A stretch of 64,000 nt of DNA from Niallia sp. XMNu-256 (GCF_036670015.1 NZ_CP137636.1:2334501-2398500); one strand, 5' to 3'; positions 35,062-44,149 are shown, counted from the stretch's first letter. Numbers and translations are program-made. Notes: generated by a model from the letters alone, not told the origin.

Positions 35062-35617
35062 TTGAGCAAACTATTAATTCAAGAAAGTCCTCTTTTAATT
35101 TTACCTTCTTTAGCAAAACAAATTGGATTAAATCAAGCGATAATTCTACAACAAGTTCATTATTGGCTTACGTCTAGCCGTCATAAGTATGAAGGCAGAA
35201 TATGGATTTATAATTCCTATAGAGAATGGCAATTGCAGTTTCCTTTCTGGTCAGAACAAACCATCGCAAGGGGCATCCGTTCTTTAGAAGAACAGGGCTA
35301 TTTGCTTTCATCAAATTTTAATCGTATGAAACAAGATAAAACAAAATGGTACACGATTAATTATGAGAAACTAGAACAGTTTACATAAAAAACGCAATGG
35401 ACAGTTTGATGTCTTCAGTTACACAAATTGGTATTCTGAAAATGTCAAATTGTGGTGATTGTACTATCAATTTGATACTTGGCATACGTCTATTTGTCTT
35501 AACCCATGCTATCAATTTGATACAAGCAATACCATAGATTACTTCAGAGATTACTACAGAGAATACTACAGAGAATATATCCACTTACCTGCATTCTAAA
35601 ATGATAATTAAAAATAA
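35062..35617 (+). pseudogene. Decayed phage replisome-organiser (DnaD-like) gene
   Basis: The intact first part (35062-35388, TTG start) is a winged-helix domain: LLIQESPLLILPSLAKQIGL, AIILQQVHYWL, YREWQLQFPFWS. After its TAA a second frame, starting about 35397, continues with polar text and an ITSEITTENTTENIS stretch after a TAG, the linker typical of phage replication-organiser proteins. So one former gene is broken by a frameshift and stops, and the C-terminal DnaD-like domain is gone. The N-terminal piece could still be made as a 108-residue protein. Confidence 0.65.
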
Positions 35618-35620
35618 ATG

Positions 35621-35650
35621 AAGACGATTGGCAATCCAAACGTCTTTTTA
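35621..35650 (+). terminator. Terminator after the phage-gene relic
   Basis: AAGACG/CGTCTT enclosing TTGG/CCAA, followed by TTTTTA. Confidence 0.8.
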
Positions 35651-35765
35651 TATTTCGCTAAATTTTTATGGATCATTATCATCTGAACATTTAATAGTTT
35701 AAATTCTTTTCATTCATTTGAAATCTATGCTCTTAGGTGCTCGACTGACTCTAATTAACTCTTGC

Positions 35766-36194
35766 CTATTTTTCCGAGAGTATCAATTCCCTTAGTTGAC
35801 CTGTAGCCTTTGGCGAAGTAAGGTAAGTTTCGCCTTCACCCACCATATACATAAGAGTACTTTTTTCCCCTTTCTCTCCTAACCATAAATGAATGGCATG
35901 GGCAGGAAGTCCTCCTACATATTCTACCATGACGTCGTAATCAGGTTTTGGTTCATCAACATTTGATTGCTGTTTAACTGCGGTTCTTATCGATTTCTCA
36001 ATCACTCGGATTGATTCTTTATCATTAAAAGAATGATTAATATCTAAATTCATATCACCAATTCCATTTGATTTAGATATGTTGATTTCTTTCACTCTTT
36101 CATCTAAAAGAACCATCCTATTTTCTTGATTATTTTGACAACCAACAATAAAAGAAAAACCTACAAGTAAAAGTAAAGAATATAAAACTTTCAT
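35766..36194 (-). CDS. Hypothetical lipoprotein (YhfM-like)
   Basis: A 142-residue lipoprotein: signal peptide with lipobox FIVGC, then a beta/alpha domain with ISKSNGIGDMNLDINHSFNDKE and a C-terminal YLTSPKATGQLRELI, similar to the YhfM-type lipoprotein domain. ATG 36194 is chosen because the GAGGAG site abuts the ATG at 36200. Function unknown. Confidence 0.7.
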   Translation of the reverse strand: MKVLYSLLLLVGFSFIVGCQNNQENRMVLLDERVKEINISKSNGIGDMNLDINHSFNDKESIRVIEKSIRTAVKQQSNVDEPKPDYDVMVEYVGGLPAHAIHLWLGEKGEKSTLMYMVGEGETYLTSPKATGQLRELILSEK

Positions 36195-36326
36195 GGTCAT
36201 CTCCTCTAATAATATGCCTTACTAATTATCTGCGAATATTCTAATATCTCATCTCACTTTTTAACTATTACATAATTGACTGTTACACTATTAGTAGAAA
36301 CTTCTCCCCTCTCGATTTCATTTTAA

Positions 36327-36364
36327 AAGTGCCAGACCATTATTTCTCATGGATGCTGGCACTT
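36327..36364 (-). terminator. Terminator downstream of degV
   Basis: AAGTGCCAG and CTGGCACTT with an inner CCAT/ATGG pair; T-rich run (CTTTTAAAAT) on the minus strand. It lies about 110 bases after the degV stop in a 280-base gap with no other feature. Confidence 0.7.
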
Positions 36365-36475
36365 CTATCTAACATTTTTCGTTTGCTTTTTTAGCTATTT
36401 AGCTCACAGAGTTACTAAGTTATTGGTGAACTAACTATATTAGGATACACATCATTTAATAATATTAGTAAACTT

Positions 36476-37318
36476 CTATTCGGCATAATACATAAATCCA
36501 ACAGCACCTGGGCCTGTATGAGTGCTGATTACTGGCGTCGTTTCTTCAATTCTATCTAATTCATAGCCTGTTTTCTCTTTAATTGCCTGTTGAATCATCA
36601 GCGCAAGATCATTTCCATCAGCATGCACTAAACCAACACATTTTATTGCTTTATCTTTAACATCTTCAGCAAAAACCTTTGCAATATATTTGGCTGCTTG
36701 AGCATGGCTTCGTACTTTTGCGACAGGTGTATATTCGCCATTTTCTAATGACGCAATCGGTTTTATATTTAATAGGGATCCTAGCATTGCCTTCCCTTTT
36801 CCAATCCTTCCTCCTTTTGAAAGGTTTTCTAATGTATCCACAACGATAAATAATCGAGAATTTTGACAAACGTTTTTTAACTTTCCAACAACACTCTCCA
36901 CTTGATGCCCTTCATTCACCATTTTAGCGGCTTCTAACACTTGAAATGATAACGCTTTAGAAATAAACAATGAATCAACTACCGTTACCTTCGTTTTTGT
37001 CATCGCAGCTGCACTTTCTGCTGCTTGAACCGTTCCACTCATTTTACCAGATAAATGAATCGAAATGACTTCATATCCCTCTTCCCCTAAGCGATCGTAA
37101 ACCTCAAGGAATGAGCCTGCAGATGGTTGAGATGTTTTTGGTAACTCGATTGATTCTAGCATTTTTTTCATAAATTCGGTTGGTGTTATATCAATTCGGT
37201 CTCTATATATTTCACCAGCAACACTTATTGTTAAAGGGACAACCTCAATTTGATGTCTGTCAATTTCTTCATTCGTTAAATCACTTGTTGAATCAGTTAC
37301 AATTTTTATTTTGACCAA
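36476..37318 (-). CDS. DegV-family fatty-acid-binding protein
   Basis: A 280-residue two-domain protein starting IKIVTDSTSDLTNEEI, the DegV signature, with TSQPSAGSFLEVY, SGTVQAAESAA and the C-terminal HTGPGAVGFMY. The family binds fatty acids; FakB-type members present them to a fatty-acid kinase (FakA). No fakA is adjacent, so whether this is FakB or another DegV is unclear. The start is a TTG at 37318 behind AAGGATG. Confidence 0.92.
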   Translation of the reverse strand: MVKIKIVTDSTSDLTNEEIDRHQIEVVPLTISVAGEIYRDRIDITPTEFMKKMLESIELPKTSQPSAGSFLEVYDRLGEEGYEVISIHLSGKMSGTVQAAESAAAMTKTKVTVVDSLFISKALSFQVLEAAKMVNEGHQVESVVGKLKNVCQNSRLFIVVDTLENLSKGGRIGKGKAMLGSLLNIKPIASLENGEYTPVAKVRSHAQAAKYIAKVFAEDVKDKAIKCVGLVHADGNDLALMIQQAIKEKTGYELDRIEETTPVISTHTGPGAVGFMYYAE

Positions 37319-37445
37319 ATACTACACATCCTTACTAATTACAGTTATATAATGACGATAATCGTTTTACAATGATTAATCAATGGGAATTTATTGAGTG
37401 CTTGCAAAAAAATGAGTGAAAAACACCAAGGCGAATTTGATTACA

Positions 37446-37493
37446 TAAAAAAAACGGAAATAGGTTGATTGGAGTTGCTCTCAACCTATTTCC
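37446..37493 (-). terminator. Terminator of tatC
   Basis: GGAAATAGGTTGA and TCAACCTATTTCC form a perfect 13-bp stem followed by GTTTTTTTT on the minus strand. Confidence 0.95.
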
Positions 37494-37502
37494 ATTATTC
37501 CA

Positions 37503-38264
37503 TTACTCTTTAACTAAGTCATCATCAAATCCGTATTTTTTCTCCCATTCTTTTTGCTTTTTCATTTTACGCTTAAAGACAATTTTCGATAAACTCACAC
37601 TGATTTCATACAAAAGGAGAAGTGGTACTGCTACTAAAAAGTCTGACATAAAATCAGGCGGTGAAATAAATATAGCTATAATAATCAATACAAAGTAAGC
37701 ATATTTACGAACTTTTGATAGTACATAAGGATTGATTACACCTAAAGATGTTAAGAACATCATGACAACCGGTAATTCAAATAGTACACCAAAAGGAATG
37801 GTTGTATTAAAAATAAATCGGAAATATTTTTCAGCAGTAAAGTTTGTTACCATCATTTCTCCGCCAAGTTCTATTAGAAAGCCCATGACAGTTGGGAAAA
37901 TAACAAAATAACCAAAACTTAATCCTACAATAAAAAGAATGAATAGTGCCGGAACGTAGGATAAAGATATTTTTCTTTCGATTGGTTTTAATGCAGGTTT
38001 AATAAAAAGCCAAACTTGTAAAGCCAAAACAGGAATCGTACCTGCGATTCCTATCACGGCTGCAAGCATAAAATAAACCCATAAAATATCACTTGGACCC
38101 AATACAATAAGCTTTACTTCAAGATCCTTAACAAACCAATTATAGATTTCTTCCACAAACATAAAGCCGACGATAAAAAACACGATGAAGGCTGCAAGAG
38201 TAATAATAAGTCTCGTTCTCAATTCGTCTAAATGATCAATGACATTTAATTCTTTATCTTCCAT
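37503..38264 (-). CDS. tatC: Twin-arginine translocase subunit TatC
   Basis: A 253-residue six-helix membrane protein that receives twin-arginine signal peptides. The cytosolic N-terminus has HLDELRTRLI with the conserved glutamate, then GPSDILWVYFMLA, and FGVLFELPVVMMFL and SPPDFMSDFLVAVPLLLLYE in the later helices. It pairs with the upstream tatA, with a hairpin between them. No obvious Tat substrate gene is adjacent. Confidence 0.96.
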   Translation of the reverse strand: MEDKELNVIDHLDELRTRLIITLAAFIVFFIVGFMFVEEIYNWFVKDLEVKLIVLGPSDILWVYFMLAAVIGIAGTIPVLALQVWLFIKPALKPIERKISLSYVPALFILFIVGLSFGYFVIFPTVMGFLIELGGEMMVTNFTAEKYFRFIFNTTIPFGVLFELPVVMMFLTSLGVINPYVLSKVRKYAYFVLIIIAIFISPPDFMSDFLVAVPLLLLYEISVSLSKIVFKRKMKKQKEWEKKYGFDDDLVKE

Positions 38265-38338
38265 GCATTTCCCCTGCCAATGTATTCAGTGAATATAATA
38301 TTAGGTAGAATCTTACATCCATATTTCAACTATCAATT

Positions 38339-38369
38339 AAAAAAGGTGTAAGAGAAAATCTCACACCTT
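38339..38369 (-). terminator. Hairpin between tatA and tatC
   Basis: AAGGTGT...ACACCTT enclosing AGAGA/TCTC, followed by TTTTTTAATTG on the minus strand; it overlaps the tatA stop codon. It probably ends part of the transcripts so that TatA is made in excess. Confidence 0.82.
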
Positions 38370-38571
38370 ATTTAGTAACTTCTTTGACTTCTTTTTTGAC
38401 ATCGTCTACTTCGTCCATTACATCACTTGTAAGCTCACGTGTCGATTTTTTAAATTCCTTTAATGTTTGTCCAAATGCACGTCCAATTTCAGGTAGTTTT
38501 TTTGGTCCAAATATGATAAGTGCCAATACAAGGATTAGAATTAATCCCGGAATCCCGATATTTGATAACAT
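38368..38571 (-). CDS. tatA: Twin-arginine translocase subunit TatA
   Basis: A 67-residue protein: one membrane helix ([19 protein letters not shown]), the [14 protein letters not shown] hinge and amphipathic helix, then a charged tail ([19 protein letters not shown]). TatA oligomers form the passage for folded proteins. Forms a two-gene unit with tatC. Confidence 0.96.
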   Translation of the reverse strand: MLSNIGIPGLILILVLALIIFGPKKLPEIGRAFGQTLKEFKKSTRELTSDVMDEVDDVKKEVKEVTK

Positions 38572-38752
38572 GTAGAACTTCCCCCTTTGAAGTTAAATCT
38601 TACTTATCTTTCTAATTTGATTATATTATAAAAGATCAATAATGGGGAGAAATCAATGAAATCTTCATATAAACTTCATAATTTAAACCTTATTTTAACA
38701 TGTGTGAGAATTGTCATTTATTTCGACTAAATTGTAGCTTAATAATGTATTT

Positions 38753-40018
38753 TTAAATTAATAGATTGAACAATTGACTATCATTATTTACCTCTGTATA
38801 TTTAAAGCCCTTATTCGTCAATCTAGCGATTAAATCACCATAATCTTCTTTATGCTTTAATTCAATCCCGATTAAAACTGGACCACTTTCTTTATTATTT
38901 TTCTTTGTGTATTCAAATCTCGTAATATCATCGTTTGGTCCTAACGCATCTAAGAATTCTCTAAGAGCACCGGCACGCTGTGGAAAATCCACGATAAAGT
39001 AATGAAGAAGTCCTTCATACAGCATCGAGCGATCTTTCATATCTTGCATCCGACCGATATCATTATTACCCCCACTAATGATCAGGACAACTGTTTTCCC
39101 TTTAATTTGCTCTTTATAAAAGTCTAGAGCCGCAACTGTAAGTGCACCCGCTGGTTCTGCAACAATTGCATGTTCATTATATAATTCAAGAATAGAAGAA
39201 CAAACCTTGCCTTCTGGTACAACAATAATATCCTCTAGTGACTGATCTAGTACGGCTAAGGTTTTTTCACCCACACAAGCTACCGCCGCCCCGTCTACAA
39301 AGCTATCAATATGTTGGAGTGGTGTTACTGTATGGTTCTCAATTGATGCTTTCATGGATGGCGCTCCAGCTGGTTCAACTCCAACCATTTTTGTATGTGG
39401 AGAAACACTCTTCATATACGTGCTAACCCCTGACATAAGTCCGCCCCCACCAATACTGCCAAAGACGAAATCAATACTATCTTCACAATCTTGTAGAATT
39501 TCTACTGCAATCGTACCTTGTCCTGCCATCACCTTTTCATCGTCAAACGGATGGATAAAGGTTCTACCTTCTACTTCAGCACATTGTACAGCTTGATTAT
39601 AAGATTCATCAAAAGAATCACCGCTTAATACAATCTCAACATATTCACGGCCATGCATTTCCACCGATTGGATTTTCTGTCTTGGCGTTGTTGTAGGCAT
39701 ATAGATTTTTCCGTGAATTTTCAATTTTCGACATGAATACGCAACACCTTGTGCATGATTCCCAGCACTTGCACAAATAACCCCATTGTTCAACTGATCT
39801 TCATGCAACATTTTCATTGCATAAAAGGCTCCACGTAATTTAAATGACCGAACTACTTGCAAGTCCTCTCTCTTTAAATAAACATTACAATCATACTTTT
39901 CCGATAGCCGTTCGTTTTTTTGCAATGGCGTGTGGGTAACGATATCTTTCAGATGTTGGTATGCAATGAGAATATCCTCCACTTGCAACCATTTCTTTTT
40001 TGTTATTTCTTGTTCCAT
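38753..40018 (-). CDS. ilvA: Threonine deaminase
   Basis: Converts threonine to 2-oxobutyrate, the first step of isoleucine synthesis. The 421-residue PLP enzyme has the cofactor lysine in VRSFKLRGAFYAM, the phosphate loop GSIGGGGLMSGV and SGGNND. The C-terminal region (about 335-421) is a single ACT-like regulatory domain (HYFIVDFPQRAGALREFLDAL), the short type of B. subtilis. No T-box leader was seen upstream. Confidence 0.96.
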   Translation of the reverse strand: MEQEITKKKWLQVEDILIAYQHLKDIVTHTPLQKNERLSEKYDCNVYLKREDLQVVRSFKLRGAFYAMKMLHEDQLNNGVICASAGNHAQGVAYSCRKLKIHGKIYMPTTTPRQKIQSVEMHGREYVEIVLSGDSFDESYNQAVQCAEVEGRTFIHPFDDEKVMAGQGTIAVEILQDCEDSIDFVFGSIGGGGLMSGVSTYMKSVSPHTKMVGVEPAGAPSMKASIENHTVTPLQHIDSFVDGAAVACVGEKTLAVLDQSLEDIIVVPEGKVCSSILELYNEHAIVAEPAGALTVAALDFYKEQIKGKTVVLIISGGNNDIGRMQDMKDRSMLYEGLLHYFIVDFPQRAGALREFLDALGPNDDITRFEYTKKNNKESGPVLIGIELKHKEDYGDLIARLTNKGFKYTEVNNDSQLFNLLI

Positions 40019-40271
40019 ATCTTCACCCTCAATTCATTCAATTCAAGTTTTTAATCATTAAATTATATCATGAAAAGATATAATTTCAATGAAGCCTATT
40101 AGAAAGATTAAAAATTTTCATTACACCATTCAAATTGAATGAAAACTTACCATTTTTCAACGATTTTGTGGTATGATAATAATTAAAATAAGTAAAATTT
40201 TTTATATATTTAAACGTTATCTTGATTGAATATAATCAACAAGATAAATACTACAGGGGAGGACAGCTTAA

Positions 40272-40571
40272 ATGAGTAAAGTAGAAGAATTAGAATTGGT
40301 AGCAGATATGGTCGGTTTGGAGCCAGGGTATGTTATGCAAGAAGCAAACTATTTTTCAACAATTGAAGAAGCGTTTCATTGGCTTTATCTATCAGAAGAA
40401 AACCCTCTTCGTCCATACAATAAAGAGGAATTAATCAACGTAATGGCTTCAATTACTATCGAACAAATGCAGGAGTTAGATGCTAATACAGTTGTAGAAT
40501 ACATGGTTCTAAATGATGACCATACCTATTTAACCAAAACAGGTGTAGCTTATTTACGTATCGTAAGGTAA
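40272..40571 (+). CDS. Conserved hypothetical protein of 99 residues
   Basis: A soluble acidic, helical protein (LELVADMVGLEPGYVMQEA, FSTIEEAFHWLYLSEENPL). A GGGGAGGACAGC leader supports the ATG at 40272. It converges on dfrA across a shared terminator. I do not recognise a family. Confidence 0.65.
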   Translation: MSKVEELELVADMVGLEPGYVMQEANYFSTIEEAFHWLYLSEENPLRPYNKEELINVMASITIEQMQELDANTVVEYMVLNDDHTYLTKTGVAYLRIVR

Positions 40572-40573
40572 AG

Positions 40574-40607
40574 AAAAAGCAGCCAGAGCGAATTCTGGCT
40601 GCTTTTT
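40574..40607. terminator. Bidirectional terminator before dfrA
   Basis: AAAAAGCAGCCAGA and TCTGGCTGCTTTTT form a perfect 14-bp stem. Confidence 0.95.
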
Positions 40608-40611
40608 CTTA

Positions 40612-41106
40612 TTACGCCTGCTTACGATCATAAATCGTAAAGTAATAGTCATACGGATTTTTTTCGTTTTTAATCCCTTTTTCTTTTGAGGTAAGGGTCC
40701 ATTCTGATTCAGGGAATTCCGGAAAAAAGGTATCTCCTTCAAATTCATGATCGATTTCAGTAATATAAAGTCGGTCCGCAATTGGGAACGTTTCTTTAAA
40801 AAGCTGGGCACCACCAATAATTGATACATCTTTATTTTTCTCATCAATATACTTTTTTAACTCGTCTATTGAGTGAACGACTGTACACCCTTCCGCTTTG
40901 TAATCCTTATTTCTTGTGACAATAATATTTTCTCTTCCAGGAAGCGGTTTTCCAATTGACTCATACGTTTTTCTTCCCATCACCATTAATGGATGTTCCA
41001 TTGTCACTTTTTTAAAAAATTTCATGTCCTCTGGTAAATGCCATGGCAATGCATTATCTTTTCCGATTACGCGATTTTTGTCCATCGCAACAACAAATGA
41101 TATCAT
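40612..41106 (-). CDS. dfrA: Dihydrofolate reductase
   Basis: Regenerates tetrahydrofolate from the dihydrofolate made by ThyA. The 164-residue enzyme shows VAMDKNRVIGKDNALPWHLP, MVMGRKTYESIG and GGAQLF, all typical. It follows thyA after about 125 bases on the same strand, the classic thyA-dfrA pair. Confidence 0.97.
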   Translation of the reverse strand: MISFVVAMDKNRVIGKDNALPWHLPEDMKFFKKVTMEHPLMVMGRKTYESIGKPLPGRENIIVTRNKDYKAEGCTVVHSIDELKKYIDEKNKDVSIIGGAQLFKETFPIADRLYITEIDHEFEGDTFFPEFPESEWTLTSKEKGIKNEKNPYDYYFTIYDRKQA

Positions 41107-41231
41107 TCTATCTCTCCTATCTTCTTTTAGACGGCTATAATGCTTTATTCATTATGTGGATTTATAGCCTAAACTGATACAACGAACCCAAAATCAATTT
41201 ACCCCGTGTATAATAAAATCAAACCTAATAA

Positions 41232-42482
41232 TCAAACAGCAATAGGTGCTTTTATAGTTGGATGAGGGTCATACCCCTCGATCTTAATGTCTTCCATCGT
41301 AAAATCAAAGACAGACTTTACGCTAGGATTTAATTTTAATTGAGGTAAAGTTTTTGGCTTACGACTAAGCTGGGTTTTAATTTGTTCTAAATGATTTAAA
41401 TAAATATGTGCATCTCCAAAGCTATGTACAAAATCCCCAACCTCTAACCCACATTCATGTGCGATAAGATGTGTTAGAAGTGAATAACTTGAAATGTTGA
41501 ATGGAACGCCTAAAAAAATATCAGCCGACATGTACATTCAATTAAGTTCGCTACACTTAATCCGCTCTTACCTCGAGCAGCTACATGTTTCCATGTAGAT
41601 TAGACCATATCACCATCCCAATAGGATGCTCCCCGTTTCGGATATCAACCGCTTATACCCTACGAACAATCACGTTCTGGTCGTTGCACCTTCCTACTTC
41701 TTTATTTAGGCTTGGCTCAGGATTGTCCATCTCCACTTAATGAATAAGTTGGTTTGGATTTTCCCTGAATTAGAGGAGTTTTCATTACGGATTACTCCGT
41801 AAAGGCGCTCTATTTAACGCTGATATAATTGACAACTTAATTTTCCATTCGCAACATAAAATTGAAAAAGAGTATGACACGGTGGTAATAACGCTTCTCC
41901 TTGCGCGAATTGATTTGCATTCCAGCTAACTACTAAATGTCTACGACTATTTGGGTTTGATTTAATTTGTTCAATGACATCCTTTAATTGGTCTGTTGAA
42001 CCATAGGGACCTTGGAAACTCCTCCATTGCGCACCATATGCTGCAGGACCAATAGAACCCCACTTTTCCGAGAATTCATCGTCCTCTAATATTTGTTTGC
42101 AAAATTTATCCATCTCTATTTTGTAAACTTTAGCAAACTCTTCATCTTCTTGGGCACGATGAGCAAAATTTGTCATATCTGGACCATGATATTCCTCAGA
42201 TTTCACATATCTCTCAAACGGCCATTCATCCCATATGTGATTATCATGTTGTAGCAAAAATCGGATATTTGTATCACCTTTAATAAACCATAATAATTCA
42301 CTGGCAACTAAGCGAAACGGTACTCTTTTTGTCGTTAATAAGGGAAATCCCTTTTGAAGATCAAATCTCATTTGATAACCAAAGACTGATAGCGTCCCCG
42401 TACCTGTTCGGTCCCCTTTTTGATTTCCGTTTTCGAGGACATGTTGACACATGTTTAAGTATTCATACTCAGGATGCTGCAA
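41232..42482 (-). CDS. thyA: Thymidylate synthase, split by a group I intron (exons 41817-42482 and 41232-41528)
   Basis: Makes dTMP from dUMP with methylene-tetrahydrofolate. Exon 1 (41817-42482) encodes 222 residues ending QLYQR; exon 2 (41232-41528) begins [12 protein letters not shown] and encodes 98 residues. Joined they give 320 residues, the length of the long ThyA type with the 50-residue insert, and restore the QLYQRSADIFLG phosphate-binding motif exactly. Catalytic cysteine is in LPPCHTLFQ. The start is a TTG at 42482, eight bases after AAAGGAG; an in-frame ATG at 42506 lies upstream of that site. Without splicing, translation stops at the first intron codon (CGT-TAA). Confidence 0.95.
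41529..41816 (-). ncRNA. Group I self-splicing intron in thyA, no ORF
   Basis: 288 nt. Core elements on the minus strand: P ATTCAGGGAA (41770-41761), Q AATCCTGAGCCAAGCC (41724-41709), R GTGCAACGACCAGA (41689-41676) and S GTGATATGGTC (41613-41603). P4 forms from CAGG/CCTG and P7 from GACCA/TGGTC. P2 is ACGGA-GTAA-TCCGT and P9 CTACATG-GAAA-CATGTAG, both with GNRA loops. The 5' exon ends in U, which can pair as U-G with the guide GCGC; the intron ends in G. It lacks room for a homing endonuclease. Confidence 0.93.
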
Positions 42483-42595
42483 ATTGTTACACTCCTTTAA
42501 AAACAATTAAGCTGTTTCATAATAATATCGCATCGCACATCATTGTAGCATAAAAAGGAAATGATTTACCTAGTAATTCGCATACATCTATCCTA

Positions 42596-43300
42596 TTATT
42601 TTAAGTTTTTAATAAAATCATACGTTAAAGGTGCATCTTTTCTTAATTTTTCTCGATACGAATCGTTTATATAATAGTAGACAAACGCTTCAGCAAAATA
42701 TTCTTCAGGATAGGTTAATAAATAGCGGTTATAAGGGAAAAGTCTATCTTTTTCTAAGTTCCAAATCATTAAGAAGTCTTTTTGTTTTCGAATTTCATCA
42801 AACACTTGTCGATCAATCGAGTGGGCAAGCTCATGAAGTTCTAGGTTTACAGAGCCATGTCCACTCCCTTTCTCGCTCGATCCAATTTTAACTAGAACCG
42901 TGTGTCCACCACCAACTCCCGGAATGTCGTCCCATGTCGTATCTTTTTCATATCCACGTGGGACTTTCCCAGAAAGGTGAGCAGCGGTTGGATTATCAGT
43001 CAATTTATTAGTGAATAATTTAACGATGATTCCATTTTTGCGTACTTTTGATAATAAGGAGTTTGGAAGTCTGTCAATATTAGCTATTATTTTAGCGGCC
43101 TCCGCCTCATTAAAGCTTGAATTCGGTAACACAATAATATGATTTAATTCATCGATAGAAGTTAATTGTAATCGACTTTTAAATGGAGAGTGGGTTGGAT
43201 AGTTAACTAATTTAATTCCGTCTTTTTCTGCTTGAGAATTCCCCATGAGAATGAGTAAAAGTAGAATGAGAAAAAGCAAGGAGCGTTGTTTATTTTGCAT
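42596..43300 (-). CDS. Secreted ATLF/PPEP-like zinc metalloprotease
   Basis: A 234-residue protein with a signal peptide (about 1-24) and a zinc-peptidase domain of the anthrax-lethal-factor/Pro-Pro-endopeptidase type. The zinc motif is HELAHSID (about 156-163), with a downstream acidic ligand region PEEYFAEAFVYYY and the usual end DAPLTYDFIKNL. PPEP enzymes cut between prolines in surface proteins; the substrate here is unknown. It stands alone, divergent from a GIY-YIG gene. Confidence 0.8.
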   Translation of the reverse strand: MQNKQRSLLFLILLLLILMGNSQAEKDGIKLVNYPTHSPFKSRLQLTSIDELNHIIVLPNSSFNEAEAAKIIANIDRLPNSLLSKVRKNGIIVKLFTNKLTDNPTAAHLSGKVPRGYEKDTTWDDIPGVGGGHTVLVKIGSSEKGSGHGSVNLELHELAHSIDRQVFDEIRKQKDFLMIWNLEKDRLFPYNRYLLTYPEEYFAEAFVYYYINDSYREKLRKDAPLTYDFIKNLK

Positions 43301-43346
43301 AAGATTGACTCCTTTTTAATAATAAAAAATAAGAGAGGTCTTTATA

Positions 43347-43730
43347 ATGGATAACAATATCTATGAATCTATTAATCCTAAACATACACTTTATTGTATA
43401 TATTTGAAGCTTGAGGAGGATCAACTCATAAAAGTTGGAAAACTAGGTGAGTATTTTTTCCACAAAGGAACATATATCTATGTCGGAAGTGCAAGGAAAA
43501 ATATGATTAAGCGTATCGAACGACACAAAAAGGTTCAGAAAAAATTTCATTGGCATTTTGATTATCTTCGGCCCTATGGAATAGTTACTAAAATTATAAC
43601 ATATGATGAAAGATTAGGAGAGTGTGCTCTCGCTGAGAAAATTAGGAAAAAGAACAATGGCATGCTGCCGATTAAAGGGTTTGGTTCTTCTGATTGTCGA
43701 TGCCTTTCCCACCTAATCTATATTCAGTAA
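43347..43730 (+). CDS. GIY-YIG/DUF123 nuclease-like protein
   Basis: A 127-residue protein of the DUF123 GIY-YIG subfamily: HKGTYIYVGSARKNMIKRIERHKK carries the GIY-like and YIG-like strands, followed by FHWHFDYL and a CALAEKI glutamate helix. The C-terminal GSSDCRCLSHL may bind metal. Related domains occur in endonuclease III fusions. It is not linked to the group I intron by position (about 1 kb away, beyond another gene), and DUF123 proteins are not homing endonucleases. Confidence 0.8.
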   Translation: MDNNIYESINPKHTLYCIYLKLEEDQLIKVGKLGEYFFHKGTYIYVGSARKNMIKRIERHKKVQKKFHWHFDYLRPYGIVTKIITYDERLGECALAEKIRKKNNGMLPIKGFGSSDCRCLSHLIYIQ

Positions 43731-43882
43731 ATACCATTTAAGGCTAATTTAAAAAATAGGCCTCATTAATGGTAACCATTTGATGCTTATATACATATAA
43801 ATAAAATAAGCTTATTCCTACGTACTATTTTCAGCTTTTCTTTGCTATGGTTTTCCCAGTATTCGGGTAAAGGGTGAGCAGC

Positions 43883-44149
43883 TTGAGATTTAAATTCCAT
43901 AGAGGAATAGAGAATGATTTGCAGACCGATTTAAATACGGTTTCAGATATATTGCAATCAGGTTACTTTTTATTGATTGATCTGTTGTTTTGGGCATTCT
44001 TATTAACGTTCTTTACAAAACCCGTCCACCATTCAATCCCATTAATCGTAATTGTTTATTTTGCTTACTATTTTATAGGAGTCTGTCTATTTTTGTTACT
44101 CCGAATAATCACATGGAACTTAATCCCTAAAAAAAAGAGAGCAGGATAG
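43883..44149 (+). CDS. Small two-helix membrane protein
   Basis: An 88-residue protein, MRFKFHRGIENDLQTDL start, two hydrophobic helices (LLIDLLFWAFLLTFFT and IPLIVIVYFAYYFIGVCLFL) and a basic end. A TTG at 43883 eight bases after AAAGGGTGA is preferred over the GTG at 43874. Followed by a terminator. No family recognised. Confidence 0.65.
   Translation: MRFKFHRGIENDLQTDLNTVSDILQSGYFLLIDLLFWAFLLTFFTKPVHHSIPLIVIVYFAYYFIGVCLFLLLRIITWNLIPKKKRAG

Noticed and set aside
41232-42506. thyA as two separate truncated genes or a frameshift pseudogene
   Set aside because: The 288-nt break carries a full group I intron core and its removal gives exact in-frame joining at a conserved motif.
43347-43730. 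GIY-YIG protein as the homing endonuclease of the thyA intron
   Set aside because: It is outside the intron, separated by another gene, and belongs to the DUF123 subgroup, which is not known for homing.
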